Below, piece after piece: positions 56,214 through 64,000 of a stretch of DNA of 64,000 nt. The position numbers and the translations under genes were made by a program. The number at the start of each line of letters is the position of its first letter. Position 1 is the stretch's first letter. A model generated the notes under the pieces. It saw only the letters and a list, made by a program, of their open reading frames with translations. It did no database searches and was not told the DNA's origin. Source of the stretch: Clostridium sp. AM22-11AC (GTDB lineage Bacteria > Bacillota > Clostridia > Lachnospirales > Lachnospiraceae); NCBI RefSeq assembly GCF_003473545.1, contig NZ_QUCM01000004.1, positions 205,950-269,949 of the forward strand, given 5' to 3'.

Positions 56214-56266
56214 CCCGTCTTTAGGATTTAGCACTTTATTTTTTGAGAGTTAATGAAATATATTTT
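56214..56266. repeat. 53-bp direct repeat flanking the PTS block, left copy
   Basis: Identical over 53 bp to 63948-64000, from CCCGTCTTTAGG to AAATATATTTT. Followed here by a CAGCATATTTGCTGGC hairpin and TTTTTTC. The right copy runs into the window edge, so the repeat may be longer. Confidence 0.9.
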
Positions 56267-56514
56267 ATCCTCAAGTCAGCATATTTGCTGGCTTTTTTCT
56301 TTGTTTTAAAAACTTGACAAATTTTCTTTTTTATACTTGCTTTTATGGTGCTATGGTGCTATACTATAAGAGGGTGACTTTTATGGCATATTTTCTTAAA
56401 AAAACTAACAACAAAAATTGTATCTGGGGCTGGCCGTCGCGCTAGCGACTTGGTACAATATGATGATATGGCATTTAATTATATCATCGCTGATGCGAAG
56501 GGGAGATGGAAACA

Positions 56515-57273
56515 ATGATGATCATGGATAGCAGCAAGCCGCTGTATCTGCAGGTGGAGGCAGATATTAAAAACCGTATCCTGTCGAAGCAGTACATGCC
56601 GGGAGATAAGCTTCCGACGGAGAACGAGCTAAGTGACCAGTATAATGTGAGTAAAATCACGATTCGAAAGGCGATACAGAATTTATCCGATGAGGGATAT
56701 GTCAATAAGGTCCAGGGAAAGGGCACCTTCATCAATTTCAAGAAGGACAAGCTGTATCTGAATAAGACCAGCGGCTTCAAGGAAAGTCTGTCAAGCCTTG
56801 GACACGCGTCCAGACACGATATCATCCAGGCATCGTTCCTGAACGCGGATGAGGATATCGCAGAGAAGCTGATGATTCCGATGGGGACGAAGGTCGTCTA
56901 CATCGAGCGTCTGGTCTGGCAGGATAACGAACCGATCGCGATCGATAAGATCTACATCGAGGATGCCCGCTTCCCGGACTTCATCACGACACTTTCGAAA
57001 GATCGCTCGTTCTACCAGGTGATGGATGAGTGCTATCATATCCGGCCGAATCATTCCGTCCTCGAAATCGACGGAAAGGCTGCGCAGAGCCACAGCGCAG
57101 ATACTCTGAAGTGCAACGTCGGCGACCCGCTGTTTTCGATTCATAAAATCAGCTATGATCAGGATGGTAAGCCGATCCACTACTCGCTGACGACGGTCCG
57201 CTGTGATCGCGTCACCTATGTCGTTTCCACAAACGACTCCACGGTCATGGACGAGAAGATCAAGTCGAACTGA
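56515..57273 (+). CDS. GntR-family regulator with UTRA domain
   Basis: 252 residues from ATG 56515, GGGGAG 8 nt upstream (an ATG at 56506 is too close to the site). The GntR winged helix is PLYLQVEADIKNRILSKQYM, PGDKLPTENELSDQYNVSKI, RKAIQNLSDEGYVNKVQGKG; the UTRA ligand domain follows (IIQASFLNADEDIAEKLMIP; VYIERLVWQDNEPIAIDKIY). HutC-type regulators of sugar or amino-sugar uptake sense a phosphorylated substrate. It faces the end of the PTS operon and most likely controls its promoter at 63.8 kb. Confidence 0.92.
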   Translation: MMIMDSSKPLYLQVEADIKNRILSKQYMPGDKLPTENELSDQYNVSKITIRKAIQNLSDEGYVNKVQGKGTFINFKKDKLYLNKTSGFKESLSSLGHASRHDIIQASFLNADEDIAEKLMIPMGTKVVYIERLVWQDNEPIAIDKIYIEDARFPDFITTLSKDRSFYQVMDECYHIRPNHSVLEIDGKAAQSHSADTLKCNVGDPLFSIHKISYDQDGKPIHYSLTTVRCDRVTYVVSTNDSTVMDEKIKSN

Positions 57274-57350
57274 GCTTCGATCCACAACAGAAGGACGCTT
57301 CAGCCAGAACCAGCACAAACACAATCACAGATTTATCTCCATAAAGTTCA

Positions 57351-57387
57351 GAAGGGGCACCGACACATCTCGTGTGGTTGCCCCTTC
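57351..57387. terminator. bidirectional terminator between gntR and ptsI
   Basis: GAAGGGGCA pairs with TGCCCCTTC across a CACA-rich loop. It lies between convergent genes; both strands have T-rich or A-rich sides. Confidence 0.75.
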
Positions 57388-57440
57388 GCTTCGTTTATTT
57401 ATCGTTTATTTATCTTCTGTTTTTCGTGCTATGAACGGCG

Positions 57441-59060
57441 TTACGCCATCTCACAAATCTTACTGCGCACGCTGAGCACCATAGATGGTGCGACACTCAG
57501 CTCATCGATGCCCATCTCGACGAAACGCTCCGTCAGGGTCGTGTCAGCACCGAGCTCACCGCAGATGCCGGCCCACTTGCCCGCCTTATGCGCGCCATCG
57601 ATGGTCATCTGAATCATCCGAAGAACCGCCTCATGATGTGGATTATAGAACTCGTCCAGCTTCTCATTCTGGCGATCGATCGCAAGTGTATACTGCGTGA
57701 GGTCGTTGGTGCCGATGCTGAAGAAATCGACGAGCTCTGCCAGCTCCTCACAGATCATCACTGCTGCCGGCGTCTCGATCATGATGCCCTGCTCCGGAAT
57801 CGCATACGGGATTTGCTCCCGCTTGAGTTCTGCCGCCACCTCTGCGACGATCTCACGGATCCGAAGCACCTCATCTACGGAGATGATCATCGGATACATG
57901 ATGGCGAGGTTTCCGTACTTCGCCGCACGAAGCAGTGCGCGGAGCTGTGTCTTAAACACATCCGGCTGTTTCAGACAGATACGGATCGCGCGATACCCCA
58001 TCGCCGGGTTATCTTCCTTTCCGAGTCCGAGGTAATCGACGTTCTTATCCGCACCGATGTCGAGCGTTCGGATGATCACCTTCTTTCCGCCCATCGTCTG
58101 TAGCACCTGACGGTACGTGTTAAACTGCTCAGTCTCATCCGGCAGCGCGGTCTTTCCGAGATACAGGAACTCACTGCGGAACAGGCCGATGCCCTCCGCG
58201 TCATTTTCCTGTACATATGCGACATCTGAAACACTGCCGATGTTTGCATATACGTTTACCTTCCGGCCACTCTTCGTCACCGAAGGACGTCCCTTGTAGT
58301 TTGCAAGCAGCCGCTTCTGCTCTGCCGCCCTCGCCTGCATCTCGTGTGCAGCAGCGATGGTTGCCTCATCCGGATCCACGCAGAACACGGCATCCTTGCC
58401 ATCGACGATGCCCATCGTACCGGAATGGAGACTGTCGAGCTCCACCGGCACACCGATCAGCGCCGGGATGTTCATCATACGCGCGAGGATCGCGGTATGG
58501 GAGTTCGTCGAGCCATGGACGGTGACGAACGCAAGGATCTTACGCTTATCCATCTGCACCGTTTCACTCGGTGTCAGGTCATCCGCCACGATGATGGACG
58601 GTTCCATATGCGCCCAGTCGAGCTCCTCCTCACCACTCAGATTCCGGATCAGACGATTCGAGATATCCTTCACATCCGCGGAACGTGCCTGCATGTACTC
58701 ATCATCCATATTCGCGAAGATCTCGGCGAAGTTATCTCCGGTGACCGCCACCGCGTACTCAGCATTGAGCTCCTCCGTCTCGATCATCGAGTGGATCGCA
58801 TCCTGGTAGTCCTCATCCTCGAGCATCATCTGATGCACCTCGAAGATCTGCGCGTTCACCTCGCCAACCTCCTGAAGCGCCTTCTCATAAAGCGCGCCGA
58901 GCTGGGCCTGCGCCTGTTTCTTCGCATCCTCGAGACGCTGGAGCTCTGCCGCTACATCCTCGACATGCTGACGCTTTACGATGCCATCACTCTTCTTCAG
59001 AACATTGATCGGACCGATCGCCGTTCCCTTATAAACGGACTTTCCGATGTATTTTTCCAT
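57441..59060 (-). CDS. ptsI: PTS enzyme I
   Basis: 539 residues. Phospho-His site GSTNSHTAILARMMNIPALI, PEP-binding core FRSEFLYLGKTALPDETEQF, the signature DFFSIGTNDLTQYTLAIDRQ and the catalytic Cys in GKWAGICGELGADTTLTERF are complete. It transfers phosphate from PEP to HPr. It is somewhat shorter than common EI (about 570 residues). Follows ptsH by 35 bp; being in this operon it may serve mainly this transporter, unless it is the only ptsI in the genome. Confidence 0.95.
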   Translation of the reverse strand: MEKYIGKSVYKGTAIGPINVLKKSDGIVKRQHVEDVAAELQRLEDAKKQAQAQLGALYEKALQEVGEVNAQIFEVHQMMLEDEDYQDAIHSMIETEELNAEYAVAVTGDNFAEIFANMDDEYMQARSADVKDISNRLIRNLSGEEELDWAHMEPSIIVADDLTPSETVQMDKRKILAFVTVHGSTNSHTAILARMMNIPALIGVPVELDSLHSGTMGIVDGKDAVFCVDPDEATIAAAHEMQARAAEQKRLLANYKGRPSVTKSGRKVNVYANIGSVSDVAYVQENDAEGIGLFRSEFLYLGKTALPDETEQFNTYRQVLQTMGGKKVIIRTLDIGADKNVDYLGLGKEDNPAMGYRAIRICLKQPDVFKTQLRALLRAAKYGNLAIMYPMIISVDEVLRIREIVAEVAAELKREQIPYAIPEQGIMIETPAAVMICEELAELVDFFSIGTNDLTQYTLAIDRQNEKLDEFYNPHHEAVLRMIQMTIDGAHKAGKWAGICGELGADTTLTERFVEMGIDELSVAPSMVLSVRSKICEMA

Positions 59061-59095
59061 TTCCTGTCCCCTCAGATTCTATATCGATCGATGAA

Positions 59096-59353
59096 TTACA
59101 GATTTTCCTGGAAGAACTTCTCGAGTGCCTCGAACGCAGCATCCTCATCCGGACCCTCGACCTGCACGGTCACCTCATCGCCCTGCTTGACGCCCATGCT
59201 CATGATGGCGATCAGCTTGCCGGCAGCTGCGGTCTTTCCCTTCGCCGCGAGCGTCGTAGCGCTCTGGAACTTCTTCGCTTCCTTCACCAGCAGTCCGGCT
59301 GGTCTCGCATGCAGTCCGAGTTCTTCCTTGATCACATATGTAAATTCTTTCAT
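59096..59353 (-). CDS. ptsH: HPr phosphocarrier with Lys in place of Ser46
   Basis: 85 residues. The phosphoacceptor His15 is in GLHARPAGLLVKEAKKF. At the place of the usual regulatory Ser46 (typical KSIMGVMSLG) the sequence is GKLIAIMSMG, with Lys at residue 46. HPr kinase/phosphorylase therefore should have no target on this protein, so it would not take part in CcpA-linked catabolite repression. It still can receive phosphate from EI and pass it to EIIA of the operon. Confidence 0.92.
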   Translation of the reverse strand: MKEFTYVIKEELGLHARPAGLLVKEAKKFQSATTLAAKGKTAAAGKLIAIMSMGVKQGDEVTVQVEGPDEDAAFEALEKFFQENL

Positions 59354-59602
59354 CTTTATCTATCCTTTCTTTTCACTGCGTGAGCTCATACGTAAGTCCC
59401 CTCTGCAAATAAGCGGGATTCCTGCATACGTCACCATGTCATCTAAGTCATCATGTAAATAAGTTCTCATTATAAACAAAACTTCCCGCACGGTATAGTA
59501 CTTTCCGGATCTCGAATTCACTATGCATGCAGGAAGTCTGGATATTTTTTCAGGGGTATGCCACAGTGCCCTGTGGTATTTTAAAGAAGTGTATCGCTCT
59601 GT
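59354..59602 (-). promoter_or_regulatory. promoter region of ptsH-ptsI and end of the transporter operon
   Basis: 249 bp. CCACAG-TGCC-CTGTGG (59561-59576) follows the EIID stop and may end the upstream transcript, though no long T-run is present. A -10 box TATAAT on the minus strand (59474-59469) could start the ptsHI transcript; a matching -35 is weak. GGAAAGATAGATAAAG precedes the ptsH ATG. Confidence 0.5.
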
Positions 59603-60430
59603 TTAGAGAATGCCCAGTGCACCCATGACCATGCCGAAGAGGACGATGCCGATCAGCAGGACGTTGGTATTGACCTTCTTCTGAACGAGATTGTAGATGC
59701 CCAGCGTAAATACGAACGGAAGCATCTTCGGGATGATGGAATCCAGCATATCCTGGATGACCAGATTCGTACCACCGGTGGAGAAGGTAAGCGGCGTGGT
59801 GACGGACACCATGCTGGCTACCATACCGCCGACGACGGCGAGACCGACGATGGATGCGAAGTGCATTACGCGATCCATAAGTCCTTCCTGGTACAGCTTT
59901 GCGAGGTATTTATTACCTGACCTGTAGCCGAAGAAGGTTGCATTGTAGGCAAACAGCAATGACGGAATCGCGAACAGCAGTACTGCGAGAATCGGTCCCA
60001 GGATGCTGCCCTGCTGTGCGAACGAAAGGCCGATACCGAAGGTGATGATTCGGATGGTTCCCTGGAAGAAGCTGTCACCGATGCCGGCGAACGGCCCCAT
60101 CAGACTGGTCTTGATCATGGAGATCGACTCGGTCTGGAACTCACCCTCTTCTGAATTTGCGTTCTGCTCCTCCATGGAAGCGGCGAGGCCCATGATAAAC
60201 GGTGTCAGCTGCGGTGTGCAGTTAAAGAACTCCATATGCCGCTGATACGCTTCCTTTTTTCTCTCCTCATCATCTGCATACAGCTTGTCAAGCACCGGTG
60301 CCATGCCATACATGAAGCCCATGTGCATCTGACGCTCATAGTTCCATGAGCACATAATCGCGAGGGAATGCAGGAAGACCTTACGTAAGTCTTTATCGCT
60401 TACCTTCTTTAATGCTTTCTGATTTTCCAT
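59603..60430 (-). CDS. PTS mannose-family EIID
   Basis: 275 residues of the EIID type: KKVSDKDLRKVFLHSLAIMC, SWNYERQMHMGFMYGMAPVL, FNCTPQLTPFIMGLAASMEE, MKTSLMGPFAGIGDSFFQGT (read as IKTSLMGPFAGIGDSFFQGT) and membrane helices after it. Forms the membrane channel with EIIC. Start overlaps the EIIC stop (TAATG). Confidence 0.93.
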   Translation of the reverse strand: MENQKALKKVSDKDLRKVFLHSLAIMCSWNYERQMHMGFMYGMAPVLDKLYADDEERKKEAYQRHMEFFNCTPQLTPFIMGLAASMEEQNANSEEGEFQTESISMIKTSLMGPFAGIGDSFFQGTIRIITFGIGLSFAQQGSILGPILAVLLFAIPSLLFAYNATFFGYRSGNKYLAKLYQEGLMDRVMHFASIVGLAVVGGMVASMVSVTTPLTFSTGGTNLVIQDMLDSIIPKMLPFVFTLGIYNLVQKKVNTNVLLIGIVLFGMVMGALGIL

Positions 60431-61173
60431 TATGCATTTGCCCCCTTTCCATACAGAACCTTATCCAGGATGAATGCCAGGATCGCGGCGAACATGGTCA
60501 CACCGATCAGGCTGAGACCGGAATATGCGACGATCAGGAAGCCGAGAAGGAAGTACGGGAACATCTTCTTCGACAGCATTGAACTCAGCAGCATCGCAAA
60601 TCCGAGGGCCGATAAGAGGTTACCAGCGACTGTGAGGCCGTTCGTGATGACCTGCGGAATCGCAGCTACCAGGTTCGTAACTAGATCCGTACCGAAGTAA
60701 ACGGTCAGGAAGATCGGGATGAAGTAAACCAGCGCGTTGAAGCCGAAGGACCACCAGAGGTGGATATGAATCGCCTTCTTGAACTGTCCGTTCTCGATGG
60801 CCTTATCCGCTACATGAGAGAACTGCGCGATCACCATACGCATGATGACACTCAGGAACTCGCCAATGACGGCGACCGGAACGGCGATGGTCAGTGCCGC
60901 TTCCGTGGAGGCACCGGAAAGAATCGCAAACGCAGTGGCGATGATACTTCCGAACTGCATGTTTGGTGGTCCGGCTGCTCCGATCGCTACAAATCCCATG
61001 GAAATAAGTTCCAGGGATGCACCTAAAATTACACCCTGTCTGACATCGCCTAATACGAGGCCTGCCAGTGTACTCAGGATCAGTGGTCTGCCGATGTTCT
61101 GACGTCCGATCAATCTGGAGTCGATGACACCGACGATACCAACTAAACCGAGTAAGATCGCTTTAATCAGCAT
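60430..61173 (-). CDS. PTS mannose-family EIIC
   Basis: 247 residues, polytopic. Family features: GIVGVIDSRLIGRQNIGRPL, VLGDVRQGVILGASLELISM, GAAGPPNMQFGSIIATAFAI, KKMFPYFLLGFLIVAYSGLS. It carries the substrate through the membrane with EIID. Lies 16 bp after the EIIB stop. Confidence 0.93.
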   Translation of the reverse strand: MLIKAILLGLVGIVGVIDSRLIGRQNIGRPLILSTLAGLVLGDVRQGVILGASLELISMGFVAIGAAGPPNMQFGSIIATAFAILSGASTEAALTIAVPVAVIGEFLSVIMRMVIAQFSHVADKAIENGQFKKAIHIHLWWSFGFNALVYFIPIFLTVYFGTDLVTNLVAAIPQVITNGLTVAGNLLSALGFAMLLSSMLSKKMFPYFLLGFLIVAYSGLSLIGVTMFAAILAFILDKVLYGKGANA

Positions 61174-61188
61174 ACGACATCTCCTTTT

Positions 61189-61653
61189 TTAATTCTCAAA
61201 TGATGCATGCTCGATCGGGGAGGATGGCACCATCTGAATATAGATCTTCTTTCCCATCGAAATCAGTTCCTGGGTGGCCTTCAGCTCTGCTTCATTTAAG
61301 TACACGGCCTTACCGTACTCCTTCGAACCGGCCTTCTTCGCCACACCGCCATAATTGATTTCGGTCACCTCTGGAAGCTCCTTCGCAAGCTGAAGTGCTT
61401 CTGCCGGTCCCTTTACGATGATCATGATATTCTTGCTGGCATTCTCATCCACCAGCTTCCGAAGCTGTGAAAACGGAATGATACTAAGCTCACAGTCCAC
61501 CGGCTTCGCGATGCTGAGCGCCATCATGCTGATCGGATCATTCGGAACCTTATCATCGGCGACGATGATATAGTTGGTGCCTACCTGCTTGGTCCAGGAA
61601 AAAATCACCTGGCCATGTAAAAGACGATGATCTACACGAACTAACTTAATCAT
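61189..61653 (-). CDS. PTS mannose-family EIIB
   Basis: 154 residues. The phospho-His is in LVRVDHRLLHGQVIFSWTKQ (near residue 14), followed by IIVADDKVPNDPISMMALSI. It takes phosphate from EIIA and places it on the incoming sugar. The start overlaps the EIIA stop (ATGA). Confidence 0.93.
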   Translation of the reverse strand: MIKLVRVDHRLLHGQVIFSWTKQVGTNYIIVADDKVPNDPISMMALSIAKPVDCELSIIPFSQLRKLVDENASKNIMIIVKGPAEALQLAKELPEVTEINYGGVAKKAGSKEYGKAVYLNEAELKATQELISMGKKIYIQMVPSSPIEHASFEN

Positions 61654-62072
61654 ACATTTCCTCCATTTAAAAAGTTGTTGTACAGTACGATGCTCTGGGC
61701 TGCACTCTTACAGGTATCATCGAGGTCCAGCTCCTCCCATGTCGTACCGCTCTTCTTCATTGCCATGATTTCCAGTACCAGCGGGAGATTTACACCCGCG
61801 ATCAGTTTTCTCGACGAGCTCATGAATGGTAAGGCGGTATTCGCCGGCGATCCTCCCGGAAGGTCCAGAAGGACGACCAGATTCCGATCCTTATATCTCT
61901 CCTCGATCGTCGCACGGATTGCTTCTGAAAAGTCATCCAGTGACTCTCCGTTTTCGAACGACAGCGTCCCGAAATCATCCTCGTCGATATCCAGGATCAG
62001 CTTCAATGCATCTGCATATCCCTTGCACAATCCTGCATGTGTAATCATCAGCACATCAAATGCATCTTTCAT
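61650..62072 (-). CDS. PTS mannose-family EIIA
   Basis: 140 residues from ATG 62072 (MKDAFDVLMITHAGLCKGYA), with AAGGATGG upstream; an ATG at 62084 is an alternative. His12 is the likely phosphoacceptor. The DFGTLSFENGESLDDFSEAI and LVVLLDLPGGSPANTALPFM segments match EIIA-Man. A separate EIIA chain, not fused to EIIB. Confidence 0.9.
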   Translation of the reverse strand: MKDAFDVLMITHAGLCKGYADALKLILDIDEDDFGTLSFENGESLDDFSEAIRATIEERYKDRNLVVLLDLPGGSPANTALPFMSSSRKLIAGVNLPLVLEIMAMKKSGTTWEELDLDDTCKSAAQSIVLYNNFLNGGNV

Positions 62073-62742
62073 GTTTCGTACCATCCTTACTTAATTCTTC
62101 TATGATTGGAACAGCCTCTGATAAAGAGGCGATAATCTTTATGGCCTGTCGCTTCTGGACTTCCGTCGGCGGCATCAGATCCGGCACCATGATGACCGGG
62201 ATCCTGGCATTCCAGGCTGCCTGGACGCCCACCTTCGAGTCTTCGAAAACCAGTGCATCCTCCGGTGCTGTATTCATCTTCGCAAGCACCTTCAGGTACG
62301 CTTCCGGCGAAGGCTTCCGCTCGACGACCTCATCACCACAGCAGATATAGTCAAAGTACTGTATGAGCTGTAAGCGAGTCAGGCGCTCCTCCGTCAGTGA
62401 TCGACTGGTGGCGGTCGCTACCGCACACGGAAGTCCGGCCTTTTTGATGCAGTTCAGGAGTTCCACGGCACCCGGTTTTGCGGTGAGCTCACGCTCCAGA
62501 CGCTCTACTCCATGCTGACGGGCGACTTTCATGAATTCCTCTGTGGAGCAGCGTCCACGGAACAACTCTTCCATGTAATCATACACCGGCTGTCCACTGC
62601 GACCAACCACATTCAGAAAGTCCTCTCTCTTCCAGTCGTCGATCCCGAAGTCTCTTGCCGTATCATACCATACATCCTGCCATACCCTCTCTGTATCGAG
62701 CAGCAGTCCATCTACATCAAAAATAACCAGTTTAAGCGACAT
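62056..62742 (-). CDS. HAD-superfamily sugar phosphatase/phosphoglucomutase-like protein
   Basis: 228 residues. HAD motif I FDVDGLLLDTERVWQDVWYD, cap residues, motif II AVATATSRSLTEERL, motif III/IV ERKPSPEAYLKVL and VFEDSKVGVQAAWNARIPVI. Resembles beta-phosphoglucomutase-type HAD hydrolases. In this operon it probably acts on a phosphorylated intermediate of the imported sugar or repairs a by-product. Overlaps the EIIA gene. Confidence 0.88.
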   Translation of the reverse strand: MSLKLVIFDVDGLLLDTERVWQDVWYDTARDFGIDDWKREDFLNVVGRSGQPVYDYMEELFRGRCSTEEFMKVARQHGVERLERELTAKPGAVELLNCIKKAGLPCAVATATSRSLTEERLTRLQLIQYFDYICCGDEVVERKPSPEAYLKVLAKMNTAPEDALVFEDSKVGVQAAWNARIPVIMVPDLMPPTEVQKRQAIKIIASLSEAVPIIEELSKDGTKHERCI

Positions 62743-62766
62743 ATATTTTCCTCTTCGTACTGTATC

Positions 62767-63744
62767 TTAGTACTGCATCTGCCACATATAACGACGAACA
62801 TCGAGTGAGTGACCACGCTCGAAGGCGATCGCCTCTACGAAGTGACGGATCACCACGCCGGTAAGGATGGCTGCAACATATGGCTTCGCCTCATCAGCTA
62901 CCGTAGAAAGATCGAGATCCTTCTGATCGAGTACGAGCAGATCCTCTGTAAACTTCTTTGCGAAGTTCTCTACACGCTCATCGAGGTGTCTGGTGTGACC
63001 GATGGACTTTACAAGCATGAATGGAACATCATAATCGGTTACCTCGAACGGGCCATGGAAGTACTCACCGGAGTGGATGCATCCGGAGTTGATCCACTGC
63101 ATCTCCATGAACCAGCACATCGCGGTGGAGTAAACCTCACCATAGTTGATGCCGCTGCCGATGGTGTAGATGGTCTTCTCACGCTTGTTGCGCTTCGCCC
63201 ATGCCTTCGCCTGTGCATCGTACTGTGCCTTCGCCTGTGCAGAAAGATCGGTCAGCTTCTCGAGCTCCTTCAGGCATACATCCCACTTCGCATCTGGAGC
63301 GAGTACGGAAAGAAGGCTGAAAAGTAAGCCGTAAAGGATACCCTTATTCTTATCAGAATCGCTTACTTCCTTACCCCAGTCATAGTGAACAGGATACTCT
63401 GCTGCCTCCCAGAGTGGAGAACCCTCGAGGTTGGATAAGCAGATCGTAAGGGCGCCCTTGGAACGTGCAAGCTTCGTTGCCTCTACGGTCTCCGGTGTGT
63501 TTCCGGAATGTGAGCAGGAAATCACGACGGAGTTCTCATTGAGACGCTTCGGCGTATCATATACGAACTCGTTCGCGGTGTATACGTGGGAAGGGATCGA
63601 ACTCTCCTTATCGAACATATACTGTCCAGCCATAAGCACTGCCTGGGATCCGCCACAAGCGACGAAATAAACCTCATTGACCTCCTTTCTGGCTTTCACT
63701 GCCTCAACTGCGGCCTTAATCTGTGATGCATGTAAGTCTCTCAT
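62767..63744 (-). CDS. SIS-domain deglycase/isomerase-like enzyme (FrlB/GfrF type)
   Basis: 325 residues with two SIS domains: VYFVACGGSQAVLMAGQYMF, SVVISCSHSGNTPETVEATK and TIYTIGSGINYGEVYSTAMC, INSGCIHSGEYFHGPFEVTD. The end DVRRYMWQMQY recalls fructoselysine-6-phosphate deglycases. With a mannose-family PTS it resembles gfr/frl systems that import Amadori compounds and split them into amino acid and glucose-6-phosphate. A glucosamine-type isomerase is the alternative. First gene of the operon, AAGGAGG upstream. Confidence 0.85.
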   Translation of the reverse strand: MRDLHASQIKAAVEAVKARKEVNEVYFVACGGSQAVLMAGQYMFDKESSIPSHVYTANEFVYDTPKRLNENSVVISCSHSGNTPETVEATKLARSKGALTICLSNLEGSPLWEAAEYPVHYDWGKEVSDSDKNKGILYGLLFSLLSVLAPDAKWDVCLKELEKLTDLSAQAKAQYDAQAKAWAKRNKREKTIYTIGSGINYGEVYSTAMCWFMEMQWINSGCIHSGEYFHGPFEVTDYDVPFMLVKSIGHTRHLDERVENFAKKFTEDLLVLDQKDLDLSTVADEAKPYVAAILTGVVIRHFVEAIAFERGHSLDVRRYMWQMQY

Positions 63745-63801
63745 AATTCCTCCTTAAAAATGATAATTGATTATATATCATTATATGATTTTATAAGTCT
63801 T

Positions 63802-63829
63802 ATTATATACATGTAGCACAAATTTGCAA
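63802..63829 (-). promoter_or_regulatory. promoter of the PTS operon
   Basis: On the minus strand TTGCAA (63829-63824), 16-bp spacer, TATAAT (63807-63802). The downstream sequence to the ATG is AT-rich with TATAT repeats that could hold the GntR operator. No gene was seen between here and the window end. Confidence 0.65.
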
Positions 63830-63947
63830 GTACTTTTTTCTTTTTTGTCGGGAGTTTTACACTTCTTTTTTTAGTGTTTTAATACAAATCCTTTATTTAA
63901 GCCATTTACGGCTTATTTTTTTGTCAAATTTTATGATTTTTATAGTG

Positions 63948-64000
63948 CCCGTCTTTAGGATTTAGCACTTTATTTTTTGAGAGTTAATGAAATATATTTT
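63948..64000. repeat. 53-bp direct repeat flanking the PTS block, right copy
   Basis: Identical to 56214-56266 in the same orientation; truncated by the window end. Confidence 0.9.

Noticed and set aside
58344..59462. Plus-strand open frame of 372 codons
   Set aside because: Antisense to ptsI and ptsH, with Arg/His-rich shadow composition.

Overview
The window comes from a Bacillota genome, probably a gut-type anaerobe of the Clostridia or Erysipelotrichia. The evidence is strong AGGAGG ribosome binding sites, a T4SS/ICE gene set of the kind seen in clostridial conjugative elements, large serine recombinases, a group IIC-like intron, and a mannose-family PTS operon. No rRNA gene, complete tRNA gene or CRISPR array was seen, and I recognise no antibiotic resistance gene.

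Layout. (1) Positions 1-56041 are a tRNA-associated ICE, nearly all transcribed leftward. Its right end is a 3' fragment of a tRNA gene (55992-56041, tRNA-Arg(CCT)-like). Leftward from there lie ParA/ParB, small accessory genes, an antirepressor, a PcfB-like protein, the coupling protein VirD4, Maff2, VirB6, an MT-A70 methyltransferase, PrgI, VirB4, a CHAP-domain protein, DUF4315 and DUF4366 proteins, and a small membrane protein cut by the window edge.

(2) The ICE is riddled with smaller mobilizable elements, each with its own large serine recombinase. maff2 is split between 7.84 and 27.2 kb by what looks like a tandem pair, elements A (about 7.84-19.44 kb) and D (about 19.44-27.2 kb). virD4 is split twice: by element B (about 27.81-38.75 kb) near its 3' end and by element C (about 39.32-49.73 kb) in its middle. 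All four follow the same circular gene order: recombinase, TnpV-like protein where present, cargo, relaxase, replication genes, small TnpW-like protein, recombinase. A and B are sisters (SF3 helicase, CHC2 primase, XRE regulator with the same twin operators), though their relaxases differ (MobA/MobL in A, MobV in B). C has a primase-helicase fusion and a MobA/MobL relaxase. D has DnaC, RepA and a MobP-type relaxase with MobC. C also carries a group II intron. While the elements are in place virD4 and maff2 are broken, so the host ICE should not conjugate; precise excision would restore both.

(3) Positions 56.2-64.0 kb are host chromosome: a GntR/UTRA regulator facing a leftward operon of SIS-domain deglycase-like enzyme, HAD phosphatase, mannose-family PTS EIIA, EIIB, EIIC and EIID, then HPr and enzyme I. 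The set resembles fructoselysine/glucoselysine-type uptake, with its own HPr (Lys at the position of regulatory Ser46) and EI. A direct repeat of at least 53 bp flanks this block.

Other noncoding features include a leader peptide with attenuator in B, a 61-bp structured repeat preceding two cargo genes in C, a related conserved region in A, candidate oriT regions in B and D, and conserved paired operators upstream of the XRE genes of A and B.
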